Below are positions 1 to 10,139 of a stretch of 64,000 nt of DNA, piece by piece. Under the pieces are notes generated by a model, which was not told where the DNA came from, ran no database searches, and worked only from the letters and a program-made list of their open reading frames with translations. Both the position numbers and the translations under genes were made by a program. Positions within the stretch are counted from its first letter, which is position 1; each line of letters begins with the position of its first letter. The stretch covers positions 620,001 to 684,000 of the forward strand of contig OY730170.1 in NCBI GenBank assembly GCA_963422465.1, written 5' to 3'. The DNA comes from Lichina pygmaea. Lineage: Eukaryota > Ascomycota > Lichinomycetes > Lichinales > Lichinaceae.

Positions 1-3000
1 AAGCTGGCCGCCCCAACAGATTCGCGAAACTTGATGACGTCGCCAAGTGGCTGCCGGGATTTCCACATCATTGAGTCGAAGCGCGAACCAAGTGATTCTA
101 GCCTAAGCTTCGCGTTGAAGCTCTGCCACGTTCTTGGTGTTGGCGGTCTAAAGATCATCCAGATTCTCTCCATGCCGAACCCGGTTTCCAGTTGCCAGGA
201 GCATGCCACTTGCTGTAGCCCAAGGCTCACCGTCCGTGTGAGGCATTGGTGGTTTTCGAAGTCCCCGGCTGATCCCGCTGAGATAGTGCTCCAAACCTGT
301 AGATATGCTCGAGAGAGAGCAAGATCCCTTTCAGGTTGGAACGTCTTTTCCAACGTTTGATACCACAGAACGGTCAGTTTTCTGGCATATCTCAAGTCAC
401 TCAAGTCTAGCGGGCCACGGCTGTGGGCTTGCACTGCCCATTGCAGTGTCTCGCGGTAGACGTCGCCGAGAAATGGTAGCCAAAGGGCCCGGGATGCGGC
501 CTGCGGCTCCGAAGCCGGATTGCGAATAGCTCGCAGAGAGACGTGAGCTAATTCAAACTGGTGCTCCATCTCGAAAGCCTCCAGAACGATGTCATGAAGA
601 CAAGCAAGGCTCGTTAGCTCTCTCTTGGTCTGTTCGGTGTCAGACAGCGACAGTAGGGGCTGGTTCTGAATCGCATCGATTGCCTGTGCCATGATGAAAC
701 CTTTGGGCAAGTCCTTGTGCGAGGCTCCCACACGCAAATATGCTGAAAGCAGGGCGTCAAAGTTGTTGCACGTACTCCTCAGTCTCTTGATTCTTCTCAA
801 CGCTCCTTCCAGCGCCCTTTGTCTATCTTTGCCGGAGAGAAGACCTCCAAGCATCTCGTTGCCCCAGGCTTCCAGATAATCCACATCTGAGAAGCTTATG
901 CGAACCAGCCCAGCTTCCAAAAGCAGCCTGTACTCGTGTTGAGTGCTGACCATCCTGCACAGGTCGGTCAGGCTGCGATAGTGCGAAATCTTGGAGTCAT
1001 GATCTGCTGTCTTCGGCGGCGTGGAGGAACTCGATTGTTGGTTATCGTCGGTAGGCATGACATACAGCTCAACACTTCTGTTCCGCATGGCACGAGATAG
1101 CTCACCATGCCGTGGGTCCATGGTCACGAAGATTCTGAAGTTTGGATGTGGCTTGATTGCTAAGGGCTTGCCATGTGTACTCTCGTGCTCATTAACAATC
1201 AGGCTCCCATTCGGCTCTAACAGAGAGTTAAGTCGATCAAGCACTGAAGGACTGCATAGATTGGCGTCTCTGAGGATGACCCAAGCTCCTTGCTCAATTG
1301 CCTTCACGAGAGGGCCATCAACCCACCCGAACCGAGCAGCTTGCACGTTGTTGGAAAGTTGTGAGAGCTGTTCGCACTCTTCAATCCAGCCCAGAAGCGG
1401 CGCAGATGGCGATCGTCTATACAGGGCTGTAAGATCATCGTGAAGCACCTGCATCTCTTCTTTGACTCCAGATGAGGTTTCAATATGCTCGAGAAGAATC
1501 AACAGTTCGTGGGGCAAATTCGCAACGGCAACATTTTGCGCCTCCCTTTGAGCAGCGGCTCTGACCCTCTCTGCCAAAATAGTTGCTTGTCGCTGCGCAT
1601 CCATCTGTTCGTAACCGCCGACAAAGTCCATGGTATCGGTACCAGAATGCATTGCCAGCTCGACCAGCGAGGCACCGGTGACTGACGCAAGAAATCTGAT
1701 CAACTCGCGCTTTCCGGAGCCTGCATTGCCCACTAAGATGCAAGGCCAATTTTGCTGTACGCAAATCATGATGGATTGCGTGATGGGATGATGCTGCTGA
1801 AGATTGCCAGGAAGCTCAGCGCGAGAGCCCTGGTGCTGCTCGTCTCTGGTAACGAGGCCAAGTCCAACCTGAAAGGACGCTGAACTCAAGTTCTGGAAAT
1901 GACTTCCAAAACATCCAAGTGTGCCGTGGTACTCTCCAAAAAGCGTACGAGCTTGATCCTTATCGGCCTGAGAGCGAAACCGTTGAGAAATGATCAGTGG
2001 GAGAAAATCGGCTGCAGTACCAGCAGCCAACAGCAGATCTCGAGAGGTTAGAAGTTGCAGCCATCTGGTCATGTCGCGAAGGTTAAAGTCCCACGGGCCA
2101 CCTTGGGAGCCAAATTGGTGTTGTACGACAACTCGGTCATGAAGGCTTCGCATGTACTTCAGAAGGCTTACCATTTCCGGTAGAGGGAAACGAGGATGGA
2201 GCTCCTTGCAGATGAACTTCATATCCTCCTCCGTGTAGTCGTCGGCGTACACCACAGAAAATCGGTTCACAAAAGAGGCGGGCAGGCCCTTTCTCCCGGC
2301 GCCTTGAAGATGTGGGTTCTGGGTCGCAAAAACCCTGAAGTCTGGGTGACGAGTGAAACTCTGATTGAGTTCGGACACAAAAACTTCTCCGCGATGGTCA
2401 AAGCAGCTGTTCAATCCCTCCAGAACCGACTGCGATGCCAAATTCATCTCATCGAGAAGCACCCACTCGCCCTTTCGCATTGCCTGCAAAAATGGACCTT
2501 CACGCCATTTGAAACTGCCCAGTTGTACTCCCTCCGTAGGAACGTCTGTGCCAAATAAATCCATCAGGTCCGTCTGCTCCGACAAGTTAATCCTTGTGAG
2601 TGTCGTTCCAAGAAGATCAGCTAATGCGGCAATGATGCTGGTCTTCCCAACTCCTGGGCTGCCTTCCAGTAGAATGGGCTTGGGTAGCTGCATGGCACGT
2701 AGAATCCTCATCGCATTTGTCTTGGTTGTTGAAGCATGGAACTTGAACTCGCTGCTAATGGGCAAAACCCTCTTCCTTGTTATCGAAAAGCGGCCAATCT
2801 GGAGCGAGTCCGAGGTAAGAGTGATGTTGACCTCTTCATGGTATATCAACGAGATGTCGTGATTCGTTAGCCGGCCTAGACGATCCAGACATCTCGCAAT
2901 GGTATCAGCCACAGTGTGGACAGTCATACACTTCAAAGAGGCAGGGTTTGCTCCCAGGGTATCAATAAACACCAGAGCCGCCCCATGCGAATATGCCGAA

Positions 3001-6000
3001 AGCGAGTCTAAATAGGGACAACGATTGACGAAGTCAACCCATGCAAGGATATGCCGAACAGAAATGAAAGAATTGGCAGTAGTATCGAAATTCTCACGAA
3101 ACCATCGGGAGAAGGAAACGATGGCTTGGGAGAGGTTGGCTGCCGAAGGAGCGAGTCTAGCTTGGACAATCTGAAGCACGTCGATCTCGTCGGACAACGG
3201 GGGCACCCAGATCTCCGTAAAGCGGTTGCGGAGAGCGGGAGAAAGCTCCCGTTTTCCAAAGTCCCCTCCAGGGTTCATGGTTGCAAAGAATTGAAAGCCG
3301 TCCTTGGCGTGGACCACAGGGTCCTTAGCGCCTTTCTCTGCCAGTAGAATGGTCCGCTCGGGTTCTAGCACGCTGTTCAGCCTCTCGAGAACGGAGTCAT
3401 CAGCGAGGGAGATTTCATCAAGCAAGAAGTGGTCGCCGTTTTTCATTGCCTGAACTAAAGCACCGTCACTCCACTCGAAAAGGGCTTTCGACTTTGTTCG
3501 GTTCAGGTCGATCCTTTGCCGTAGTTGCGACGGTATCCGCTCCATCTGCTCCAGGTTGAGCTCCCCGTATGCCTTGCGGAGAGCATCTAGATCGTTGTCA
3601 ACGGGGATCATCGAATCAAGATGTTTGCTGAACACGGTGGAGAAATCTTGAGAAAGTTGACTTTCCGCGGCAACCCTGCTCCGCAACGGTCTTTGCGAGC
3701 CAATAATGTCGCCTGTTTCGGTATTCTGCTGAGCGTTGACAATATGTACCTTCTTCTGCCTCATTGCAGCGAGAGCCTGGCAGAGAGAGGTTTTGCCACA
3801 ACCGGTCTCTCCGATGAGCAGTACTGGCTCGTCGTGACATACCGCGGTGTGTACTAGACGAAGAAGCCTGCGCATGGCTTTGGTCCATATCAGACTCGGT
3901 TCACATCCTTCAAGGTGCGGAATGACGGATTCGTTGTAGAGGTTGTCTTCGTCGATCGACATTTTAAACACGCGTTCTATGAGCGTCTTGACCTCAGTCC
4001 GTTCTTGGGGTTTGCGAACACGTTCGGCAACGAGCATGAAGCCATGTAATGCAAGCTGCTCCCGTGTGTCTGCCCTTCTCGATGCCCAGCGGAAAAGATC
4101 GCGGAGCGTCACGAAACTGTGCCTCTGCTCAAAGAGCCTTTCCGACTGGCGAAGGAGAAGGAGCTCCTTGTAAACTCTAACAATCTGCTCAGCGTATGAA
4201 GGGGCAATCTGAGTCCGCTCCCGAATGATCGTCTCCAATTCGTTCTCGGGAATATCTCCAAAGTAGAGCTCAATGAAACGGTTGCGGAAGGCGCGTGAAA
4301 GATACTTACGACCACCGTAGAGACCGGCGGGGTTTTGTGTCGCGAACAACACAAAGTCTGGGTGTGGCTTCACCAACTCCTGGGTCTCAGGAATCATAAG
4401 CTCGCGATTGTCGTCAAGAAGCCTGTTGAGTGCCTCCAGTATGTCGGTTGGAGCCAGATTGAGCTCGTCCAGAACGATCCAGTGACCTTGACGCAGAGCG
4501 CGCACTAGTATCCCCTCTTGAAAGCGCAGCTGACCCTCGGTATCTGAGCTATATGTGCCAACATACTCCTGCAGGTCTGTGTGCTCATGATTGTTGATCC
4601 TGACGAGCTTATTCCCCGTAATTTTCGCCAGATACGATACCATGCTGGTTTTGCCAGATGAGGTTGGGCCCTGGATTAGGATGGGAAAGCGACGAGTCGA
4701 CATGGCTCGTATCAGATTTCGCAAATTCTGTCTCACCGATGACGTGATGATGTAAGAGCTCTGGTCTTCGACGGCGTAAGCGCCCTTGGGCATCCAGTAG
4801 TCCTCAATCTGTAAGTATTGCCTGCCATCGGTCGGTGGCCTGGGGTTCCGCATCGAGAGAGCACCTGGGTTCCTCCTCGCCCCAATAACCCATTCGTTGA
4901 TCAGCGGCGATAGTAGCTGCTGCGACTCCCTATCGAGATGGGTGAGAAAGCTCAGAGAGAAAGCTTCCAACATTGCTCGTCGGATCCCGAACGCGGAAGA
5001 AAACTCGGTGACATAGGTGAGAGTCCTCGTCAGGGTCCGGAGGCTGAAGTGAGGTCTCCCATTCATGTTGTCGGCCAGCCGATTTTCTTGAAGAAGTTCT
5101 TTAGTGGCCAAGTAAAATCGAGCGATATCAGAAGCCATTCGACCGTCTTGGTCGGTCAAACCTCCCAGCCAGGCTGCCACTACCTGCACTAAATCACCGT
5201 AGTCTTTGTCGGGACCATCGACGTAGAGTTCAAAGAACCTTGATCTGATACCATTTGGCAGGTCCCTCTTGCCGATGTCGGTAGCCGGATTCATGGCTCC
5301 GAAAATTCGAAAATCGGGATGAGCTTGGACCTTCTCAGCCTCACCGCTTTCCGATAGCAGGATAGACCGAGGGTGGTTGGAATCAGCCGAAAACAGGTCA
5401 ACAAGTCCCTCTAGCACATCTGGAGTCGCCAGGTTGATCTCATCTAGGAGCAGCCAGTCGCCGTTGCGAGCGGCTCTCACCACACTGCCCTCCATGAACT
5501 TGAAGGCAAACGAGGGCGATCTTTGCGCCAACTGCTTTTCTAACACTTTCAGGTCCTCGTGGAACTTCTGCCACCGCAGCCTCAATTCTTCTCGAGCCGC
5601 TTGATCCAGTTTTCTTCTCTTCGGAATAGGCCCAGCTTCGTTTTTCGGGTCCAGCTCCGCCTTAAAGACCGGTCGCTGAAGCGCCGCGTCCGCCATGCGC
5701 ATGGCCTCCTTCCACATTGCCAAGACACGGCTCCACTTTTCCTTCCGCAAGCATCTCTTCAATGAATCGAGAAAGCGGTCGTTCTTCCCGTTGGGAAACG
5801 TCGAGATGAAGAGGTAATCAAAGTCCTCTCTCAAAGGCGCCACCAAAGACTTTGTATTGATGGGCTTGAAGCTGCCGATAAGATCTCCCGACTCGCTCTG
5901 TTGAGACATGTTGATGACAATGAGCTTGTGCCCGAGTGCGCCCGCAAGATGCTGGACGATTGCAGTTTTCCCGGTGCCCGTTTCCCCAACAAGCAGCACC

Positions 6001-7892
6001 GATTCGGATAGCTGGACAGCGGCCCCAAGCTGTTCCAGCGTACGCAACGTCTGTCTTGTAGGTACGAAGGAGTCGGAACTCCTCTTTTGACGTCTCGCCA
6101 CCTTCCCAGCAGAATCTCTGGGCAAACTTGCGCGACCAATGTTCAGATGGTTCTGGGTGTCCTCGTAGCGTGGAGTGTACGACCGAGAGTAGTAGTCCAG
6201 CTCATTGGGTGAAAGTCGCATCTCCTTTCCGACAACCCTCATAAGAGTGTCTCGGATAACGGGATCGGACCGATGACCGGCGAAGGTGTCGTTCGCTTCG
6301 GCGAACATGTCCATTTCCATGCTCTCAGAGATTGGCTCGGAGCCGTGTCTATGTACGGCACGATCGAGAAGATGATCCAATCGCCGACACCAACGGATCA
6401 GATCTCTCAGCGTAGTGGGTCTCTCAAGCTCTGATCTGTGTTGCATTCCCAGGTTCTGGTTCACGCCAAGGGCGGTTACGCTTTCGAAGACCTTCATCAT
6501 GGCGGGGACGAAAGCCTGCAGGCGCGGAAATGCCGAGGCAATAATTTCGCGGTATTCGACTGATTCGGGCATGTTCAGATGGACCCGAGTCCAGATATGG
6601 CAGCCGGTCCGTAGGGAAGGAGGTAAACTCCCCTGGCCAACGTCATGTGCGGAGGTTCGAATAGTGGCTATGAGCCTAAAAGTTGACGCGGCGTGGATTG
6701 TCTTGCCTCTATTCGAGATTTCGAGTTTGCGGTCCGAGAGAACAGGCATCAAGAGCTCGAGCACGTCCGCTGGTGCCCGGTCAAGGTCCTCGATGAAGAC
6801 CCATCGCCCTTCTTGAACAGCAACGGAGAGAACCCCAGGCCGCCAAACGAACTTGCCTGGTTCCGAGCCGCCGGTGTACAGTCCGACGAGCGCCTTGGCA
6901 TCGGTCTGCGCGTTCAGGTGCAACGTCAGCATCCCTTCGGCGGCTCCCAGCTCCTGAGCGACGTGGTTCACAGATGCCGATTTGCCGGATCCTGCAGGCC
7001 CCGTGATCAATACAGGTGCGAACGAATCAGACAAGCTTCTGGCGAATGCCTTCAAGTTCCCGACCGTTGTTGGCGTCATGACGATGGGAGAGTTTTTCGA
7101 GGTAGCAGGGGAGAGCCGCGGCAGCAGAACTCCACACACGTTCCCAGTCCATGGCGATAGATCGTCGCGGCCAATGGACCGGTTCCTGGCTTGGGTTAGA
7201 ATCTGGCCAGCATGCTGTCCATTTCGTCGGGCTCGCATGTCAGCGGCGAGTCTGTCTTCCCACAAGGGCAAAAACCTATAGTTAATATCTCGATCCTCCC
7301 ATGGGCCGATGATATCGTCAGCCCCCAGATGCTCCGCAAGCATTTCCTGGACCAAGCCATCGGCAGCTTGAATGAACAGGCAGAGGACCCGAATCGCGAG
7401 GTACCGAATATGACGACGAGGATGATGCAAAAGCTGCTGCAACCTAGGTAGTGACACAAGCTTAATGTAGGTACGCCGGTCGAACTGAAGTAGACGGTAG
7501 CTTGCGAGCAGGAGGCTCTGCAACTCGAGTGCGGGAACATCTTCTACCCTCAGCAGTGATCGCGCTGAAAGATATTGATATGCCAAATCGACAAGAAGAG
7601 ATGGATTGGCTCCGGTGAGGCGTGCTGGGAGGAGATGTTCGGCCAGGCTTCCTAGATACCCAGCATAAGGGAGAAAACGGGCGAAAGCGGACAGGGCCGC
7701 TGTGGCAGTTGTCGCCGTTGATGGTGTTGAGTAGATCCATCTGGCGCAAATGTCGGGAATCAGATGCCAGTATATCGTGAAGATCGCCCTCGTCACGTCA
7801 GGCCGGAGAGCTAGCTCGGCGATCGAGTTTAGATACTCTTCATTGGAATCAAGTTGCTCTAACGAGTCCAGTTTCTCTCGCGATAAATCCAT
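1..7892 (-). CDS. MDN1: Midasin, N-terminal part with all six AAA+ modules (runs off left edge)
   Basis: Giant dynein-like AAA+ ATPase that strips assembly factors from pre-60S ribosomal particles in the nucleolus and nucleoplasm. The frame is open without intron for 2630 codons from ATG 7892, and an in-frame TGA lies five codons upstream, so this is the first usable ATG. Six Walker A loops fall in the same frame: GPAGSGKS (Lys304), GETGTGKT (Lys642), GPTSSGKT (Lys1081), GETGCGKT (Lys1367), GSPGVGKT (Lys1750) and GNAGSGKR (Lys2061). That order and spacing is the midasin hexameric ring in one chain. The last loop has Arg where Ser/Thr is usual, so AAA6 may bind nucleotide poorly. The linker, acidic region and C-terminal MIDAS domain must lie beyond base 1; yeast Rea1 is about 4900 residues. 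The gene is divergent from CTK3 over a 442-bp spacer. Confidence 0.96.
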   Translation of the reverse strand, partial: MDLSREKLDSLEQLDSNEEYLNSIAELALRPDVTRAIFTIYWHLIPDICARWIYSTPSTATTATAALSAFARFLPYAGYLGSLAEHLLPARLTGANPSLLVDLAYQYLSARSLLRVEDVPALELQSLLLASYRLLQFDRRTYIKLVSLPRLQQLLHHPRRHIRYLAIRVLCLFIQAADGLVQEMLAEHLGADDIIGPWEDRDINYRFLPLWEDRLAADMRARRNGQHAGQILTQARNRSIGRDDLSPWTGNVCGVLLPRLSPATSKNSPIVMTPTTVGNLKAFARSLSDSFAPVLITGPAGSGKSASVNHVAQELGAAEGMLTLHLNAQTDAKALVGLYTGGSEPGKFVWRPGVLSVAVQEGRWVFIEDLDRAPADVLELLMPVLSDRKLEISNRGKTIHAASTFRLIATIRTSAHDVGQGSLPPSLRTGCHIWTRVHLNMPESVEYREIIASAFPRLQAFVPAMMKVFESVTALGVNQNLGMQHRSELERPTTLRDLIRWCRRLDHLLDRAVHRHGSEPISESMEMDMFAEANDTFAGHRSDPVIRDTLMRVVGKEMRLSPNELDYYSRSYTPRYEDTQNHLNIGRASLPRDSAGKVARRQKRSSDSFVPTRQTLRTLEQLGAAVQLSESVLLVGETGTGKTAIVQHLAGALGHKLIVINMSQQSESGDLIGSFKPINTKSLVAPLREDFDYLFISTFPNGKNDRFLDSLKRCLRKEKWSRVLAMWKEAMRMADAALQRPVFKAELDPKNEAGPIPKRRKLDQAAREELRLRWQKFHEDLKVLEKQLAQRSPSFAFKFMEGSVVRAARNGDWLLLDEINLATPDVLEGLVDLFSADSNHPRSILLSESGEAEKVQAHPDFRIFGAMNPATDIGKRDLPNGIRSRFFELYVDGPDKDYGDLVQVVAAWLGGLTDQDGRMASDIARFYLATKELLQENRLADNMNGRPHFSLRTLTRTLTYVTEFSSAFGIRRAMLEAFSLSFLTHLDRESQQLLSPLINEWVIGARRNPGALSMRNPRPPTDGRQYLQIEDYWMPKGAYAVEDQSSYIITSSVRQNLRNLIRAMSTRRFPILIQGPTSSGKTSMVSYLAKITGNKLVRINNHEHTDLQEYVGTYSSDTEGQLRFQEGILVRALRQGHWIVLDELNLAPTDILEALNRLLDDNRELMIPETQELVKPHPDFVLFATQNPAGLYGGRKYLSRAFRNRFIELYFGDIPENELETIIRERTQIAPSYAEQIVRVYKELLLLRQSERLFEQRHSFVTLRDLFRWASRRADTREQLALHGFMLVAERVRKPQERTEVKTLIERVFKMSIDEDNLYNESVIPHLEGCEPSLIWTKAMRRLLRLVHTAVCHDEPVLLIGETGCGKTSLCQALAAMRQKKVHIVNAQQNTETGDIIGSQRPLRSRVAAESQLSQDFSTVFSKHLDSMIPVDNDLDALRKAYGELNLEQMERIPSQLRQRIDLNRTKSKALFEWSDGALVQAMKNGDHFLLDEISLADDSVLERLNSVLEPERTILLAEKGAKDPVVHAKDGFQFFATMNPGGDFGKRELSPALRNRFTEIWVPPLSDEIDVLQIVQARLAPSAANLSQAIVSFSRWFRENFDTTANSFISVRHILAWVDFVNRCPYLDSLSAYSHGAALVFIDTLGANPASLKCMTVHTVADTIARCLDRLGRLTNHDISLIYHEEVNITLTSDSLQIGRFSITRKRVLPISSEFKFHASTTKTNAMRILRAMQLPKPILLEGSPGVGKTSIIAALADLLGTTLTRINLSEQTDLMDLFGTDVPTEGVQLGSFKWREGPFLQAMRKGEWVLLDEMNLASQSVLEGLNSCFDHRGEVFVSELNQSFTRHPDFRVFATQNPHLQGAGRKGLPASFVNRFSVVYADDYTEEDMKFICKELHPRFPLPEMVSLLKYMRSLHDRVVVQHQFGSQGGPWDFNLRDMTRWLQLLTSRDLLLAAGTAADFLPLIISQRFRSQADKDQARTLFGEYHGTLGCFGSHFQNLSSASFQVGLGLVTRDEQHQGSRAELPGNLQQHHPITQSIMICVQQNWPCILVGNAGSGKRELIRFLASVTGASLVELAMHSGTDTMDFVGGYEQMDAQRQATILAERVRAAAQREAQNVAVANLPHELLILLEHIETSSGVKEEMQVLHDDLTALYRRSPSAPLLGWIEECEQLSQLSNNVQAARFGWVDGPLVKAIEQGAWVILRDANLCSPSVLDRLNSLLEPNGSLIVNEHESTHGKPLAIKPHPNFRIFVTMDPRHGELSRAMRNRSVELYVMPTDDNQQSSSSTPPKTADHDSKISHYRSLTDLCRMVSTQHEYRLLLEAGLVRISFSDVDYLEAWGNEMLGGLLSGKDRQRALEGALRRIKRLRSTCNNFDALLSAYLRVGASHKDLPKGFIMAQAIDAIQNQPLLSLSDTEQTKRELTSLACLHDIVLEAFEMEHQFELAHVSLRAIRNPASEPQAASRALWLPFLGDVYRETLQWAVQAHSRGPLDLSDLRYARKLTVLWYQTLEKTFQPERDLALSRAYLQVWSTISAGSAGDFENHQCLTRTVSLGLQQVACSWQLETGFGMERIWMIFRPPTPRTWQSFNAKLRLESLGSRFDSMMWKSRQPLGDVIKFRESVGAAS

Positions 7893-8334
7893 GTGTGCGG
7901 CGCATCAAGAAAACACCTTCGGCGACTCATCAAAATTTGGAGGAGCGAGTTCTATAGGGCTACGGAAAAAATATCAGCCGTGCTCCGCTTAGAATTAGTA
8001 CTACCCGTGCCTTGGAGGTACTTCGTACCTCCAAGGAGGGTAGTCCGAAGCGGAGCTTTAGCGAGTATGATGTGATGTCTCTCATAAGTTTCATCATAAA
8101 GCGCTATGGAGGTACGTACGTACTATACGTACTTCCGTACCTTGTATGAAGGTACTCCCGTACTTACGTACTGTACGTACGAGGTACCTAGTGGGGTGGT
8201 GCGCGTTCGAATTCTGCCGGATATGGCTTCGCTACGGAAGTACCTCGTACACCGCCTTTGAATCCAAGCCCAGGGAACTCGTCACAGGCACGACATGTTC
8301 AAAGCAGCTTGGAATTGATTCCTTCTTTGAGATC
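7893..8334. promoter_or_regulatory. Divergent promoter region MDN1 / CTK3
   Basis: Spacer between the two start codons, which point away from each other. It holds a long hairpin at 7982-8056 and a run of GTAC/TACGTAC words at 8111-8190. No TATA-like element is clear. Any shared control of the two genes is inference from the geometry only. Confidence 0.6.
7982..8056. repeat. Long near-perfect inverted repeat (hairpin)
   Basis: Three nested arm pairs are visible. GCTCCGCTT (7982-7990) pairs with AAGCGGAGC (8048-8056). ACTACCC (8000-8006) pairs with GGGTAGT (8038-8044). CCTTGGAGGTAC (8010-8021) pairs with GTACCTCCAAGG (8025-8036). The loop is 3 nt (TTC) and the inner 12-bp stem is perfect. It lies about 90 bp upstream of the MDN1 start. 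It could be the fused ends of a small foldback element or a regulatory cruciform. Confidence 0.85.
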
Positions 8335-9377
8335 ATGGCGGACCCTTTCGAGGTCAGAATGCGGTTTACGTCACAGCTACAGAATCTGAATGCTTCTATC
8401 ATGTCGTCGCAGAAGGCAGCACACTACGCGCTCAAATGCAAGGACATGGACGAGGATCTGCATTCGTGCATTCTGGAACAGCTAGAACGGGTAAGTGCAC
8501 AATCATCTCCCTTTCGGTGGAGTACTGTGCTCATGATTGATATTCTCATCAGAACTCCATGAACAACCGAGCCAACATCATGTATTTCATCGAGCATCTG
8601 TGTGACATGGCGCAGCGAGAGAACCATCTCGAGTATGTTCGCATGATACAAAGAGACATTCTAAGAGTTGTCGATGCTGTTGCCCCAGAGGATGGATCAG
8701 GTGCAGCAAACGTGAAGGTCATTCGAAGGGTGAGCTCGGCCTGTCGGAATCCAGCCTAGAAGCTCTCTTGTCTCTTCTGAACACTAAAGCTGATCAGGTC
8801 ATGACCGGGTAATCGTCGGTCATCTGGGATGTAGGTGTTAAGCGGACTGCAAAACAAGTCTATTTTTGATGCCCCCACAGTGGCGGAAATCGAAGGCTGT
8901 CTGAAGGAACGAGACACTGTGCCTGCCAACACCGTTCTCTCCCCAATTCCAGCCAACGGGCACCAGCAACGAAGTACGAGCGATCTCGAGAATAACGATA
9001 GCGCCTCGTTCAAAGCCTCAAGCACGACCACCGCAGTGGCAATAACTTCCCACGGCGTCTCCAGGAAAAGCACTCTAGTGGTTAGCGGAGGCAGTGGTAG
9101 CGGGGGCACCGGAACCATGACGAACGGCACCGGCATCAGTCCGATGGTGAAGCTTGACAAGAAACAGATTGAGCAGCGCATCGAGGAAGACCGCGAACGA
9201 CACAAGCGGCTACGAGAGAGTATTTGGGCCGTCAATGCCGACGACGACGCGAACGCCGAGTTCGACAAGCTCTGGGTCGAGGCGAGCGACATTGGCGAGG
9301 ACGACCATCTGGCCGCCGAAGAGGACAAGCTGGAGCGGCGAGCTGTGGCCCAGGCCCTCGTCGAAGAGGCGCACTGA
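8335..9377 (+). CDS. CTK3: CTD kinase subunit gamma (CTK3)
   Basis: Subunit of CTDK-I (Ctk1-Ctk2-Ctk3), which phosphorylates Ser2 of the RNA polymerase II C-terminal repeat during elongation. Exons 8335-8490, 8553-8729 and 8835-9377 join in phase 0 to give 291 aa, close to yeast Ctk3 (296). Donors are GTAAGT and GTGAGC; acceptors are CAG and TAG. The N-terminal CID-like fold starts MADPFEVRMRF and continues through QLERNSMNNRANIMYF across intron 1 and RDILRVVDAVAPEDGSG. The C-terminal part has a Ser/Gly-rich linker, then the charged helical block KKQIEQRIEEDRERHKRLRE and an acidic tail, as in other fungal Ctk3 proteins. An upstream in-frame ATG at 8146 exists, but its extension crosses GTAC-rich DNA and does not look like this family, so 8335 is preferred. 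Confidence 0.93.
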
Positions 9378-10139
9378 CCGAGCTTCGATCTTGCCAAAAG
9401 AAAAAGGTCAGGGGACTCTTGCGACGGCGGTGTTCTGTGGCGACAGACTTCATGGATGCCACCATAAAGAGTGTCTTTGTGAGCCTCTGCTGCGCAGGAC
9501 GGATGCGACAGTAGTCTCTCTCAACGACGCGAAGCGTTCGCTCCGAGACGGAAGCACCCTCGAGTCCATCAAGGCTCTCCACCCCCTCTAGACCCTTTCG
9601 CTCGCACGAACATTGGCGAAGGGAGTATCTTGTTTCTCGGCCGAGGCATTGCCCTTCCCCTGTATCATCTTCTTCTGTACGGTATAGCGCATTCCAAGGA
9701 AGCTCCATCTTTCTGTCTTTTCAGCAAAGCGTGGTGTTCGTGCCGGGAGGAGTGTTTGTCTTTGGGTTTTTTGTTCGTTTTGCTGGCACAAACATCGAGT
9801 TCGTTTTGAATGTGCCGTCTCGAGCTGCATTGCGGATATACACACTGTACGTACGGACGTATACTGCCCATCAACGAACAGAGGGCTGGGTGGGGGCCGG
9901 TACACAGCCAGTCAGACTTGAGAGTAGTCAAAGAGAATGAACGGAGGGGGGCAGTGTAGCTTTAGACGCTGCGTCCGTTCTGTACTGAAGCTCGCGGTGC
10001 TGGTGAGACGCTAGATGAGCAATACATGACGTTCCATGCTCTCTTGAGATGGCGGTAATATACAGGACCTTCCGTGACCGCTCCTCGCCTGCTCCTCTCC
10101 CTCTCCCGTGCTGGACGACGCATAACTTGCCGTTTTCGC
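9378..10139. other. Convergent 3' spacer CTK3 / bL12m
   Basis: 762 bp between two stop codons that face each other; presumably both 3' UTRs. Short frames here on both strands have no recognisable domains. One TACGTACGGACGTA cluster lies near 9847. I see no other feature. Confidence 0.6.

Noticed and set aside
8195-8225. GTTCGAATTC reminiscent of a tRNA T-loop
   Set aside because: No acceptor, D or anticodon stems can be drawn around it.
8146-8334. Upstream ATG extending CTK3 by 63 codons
   Set aside because: The extension runs through GTAC-rich spacer DNA and does not resemble Ctk3; the family starts at MADPFEVRMRF.
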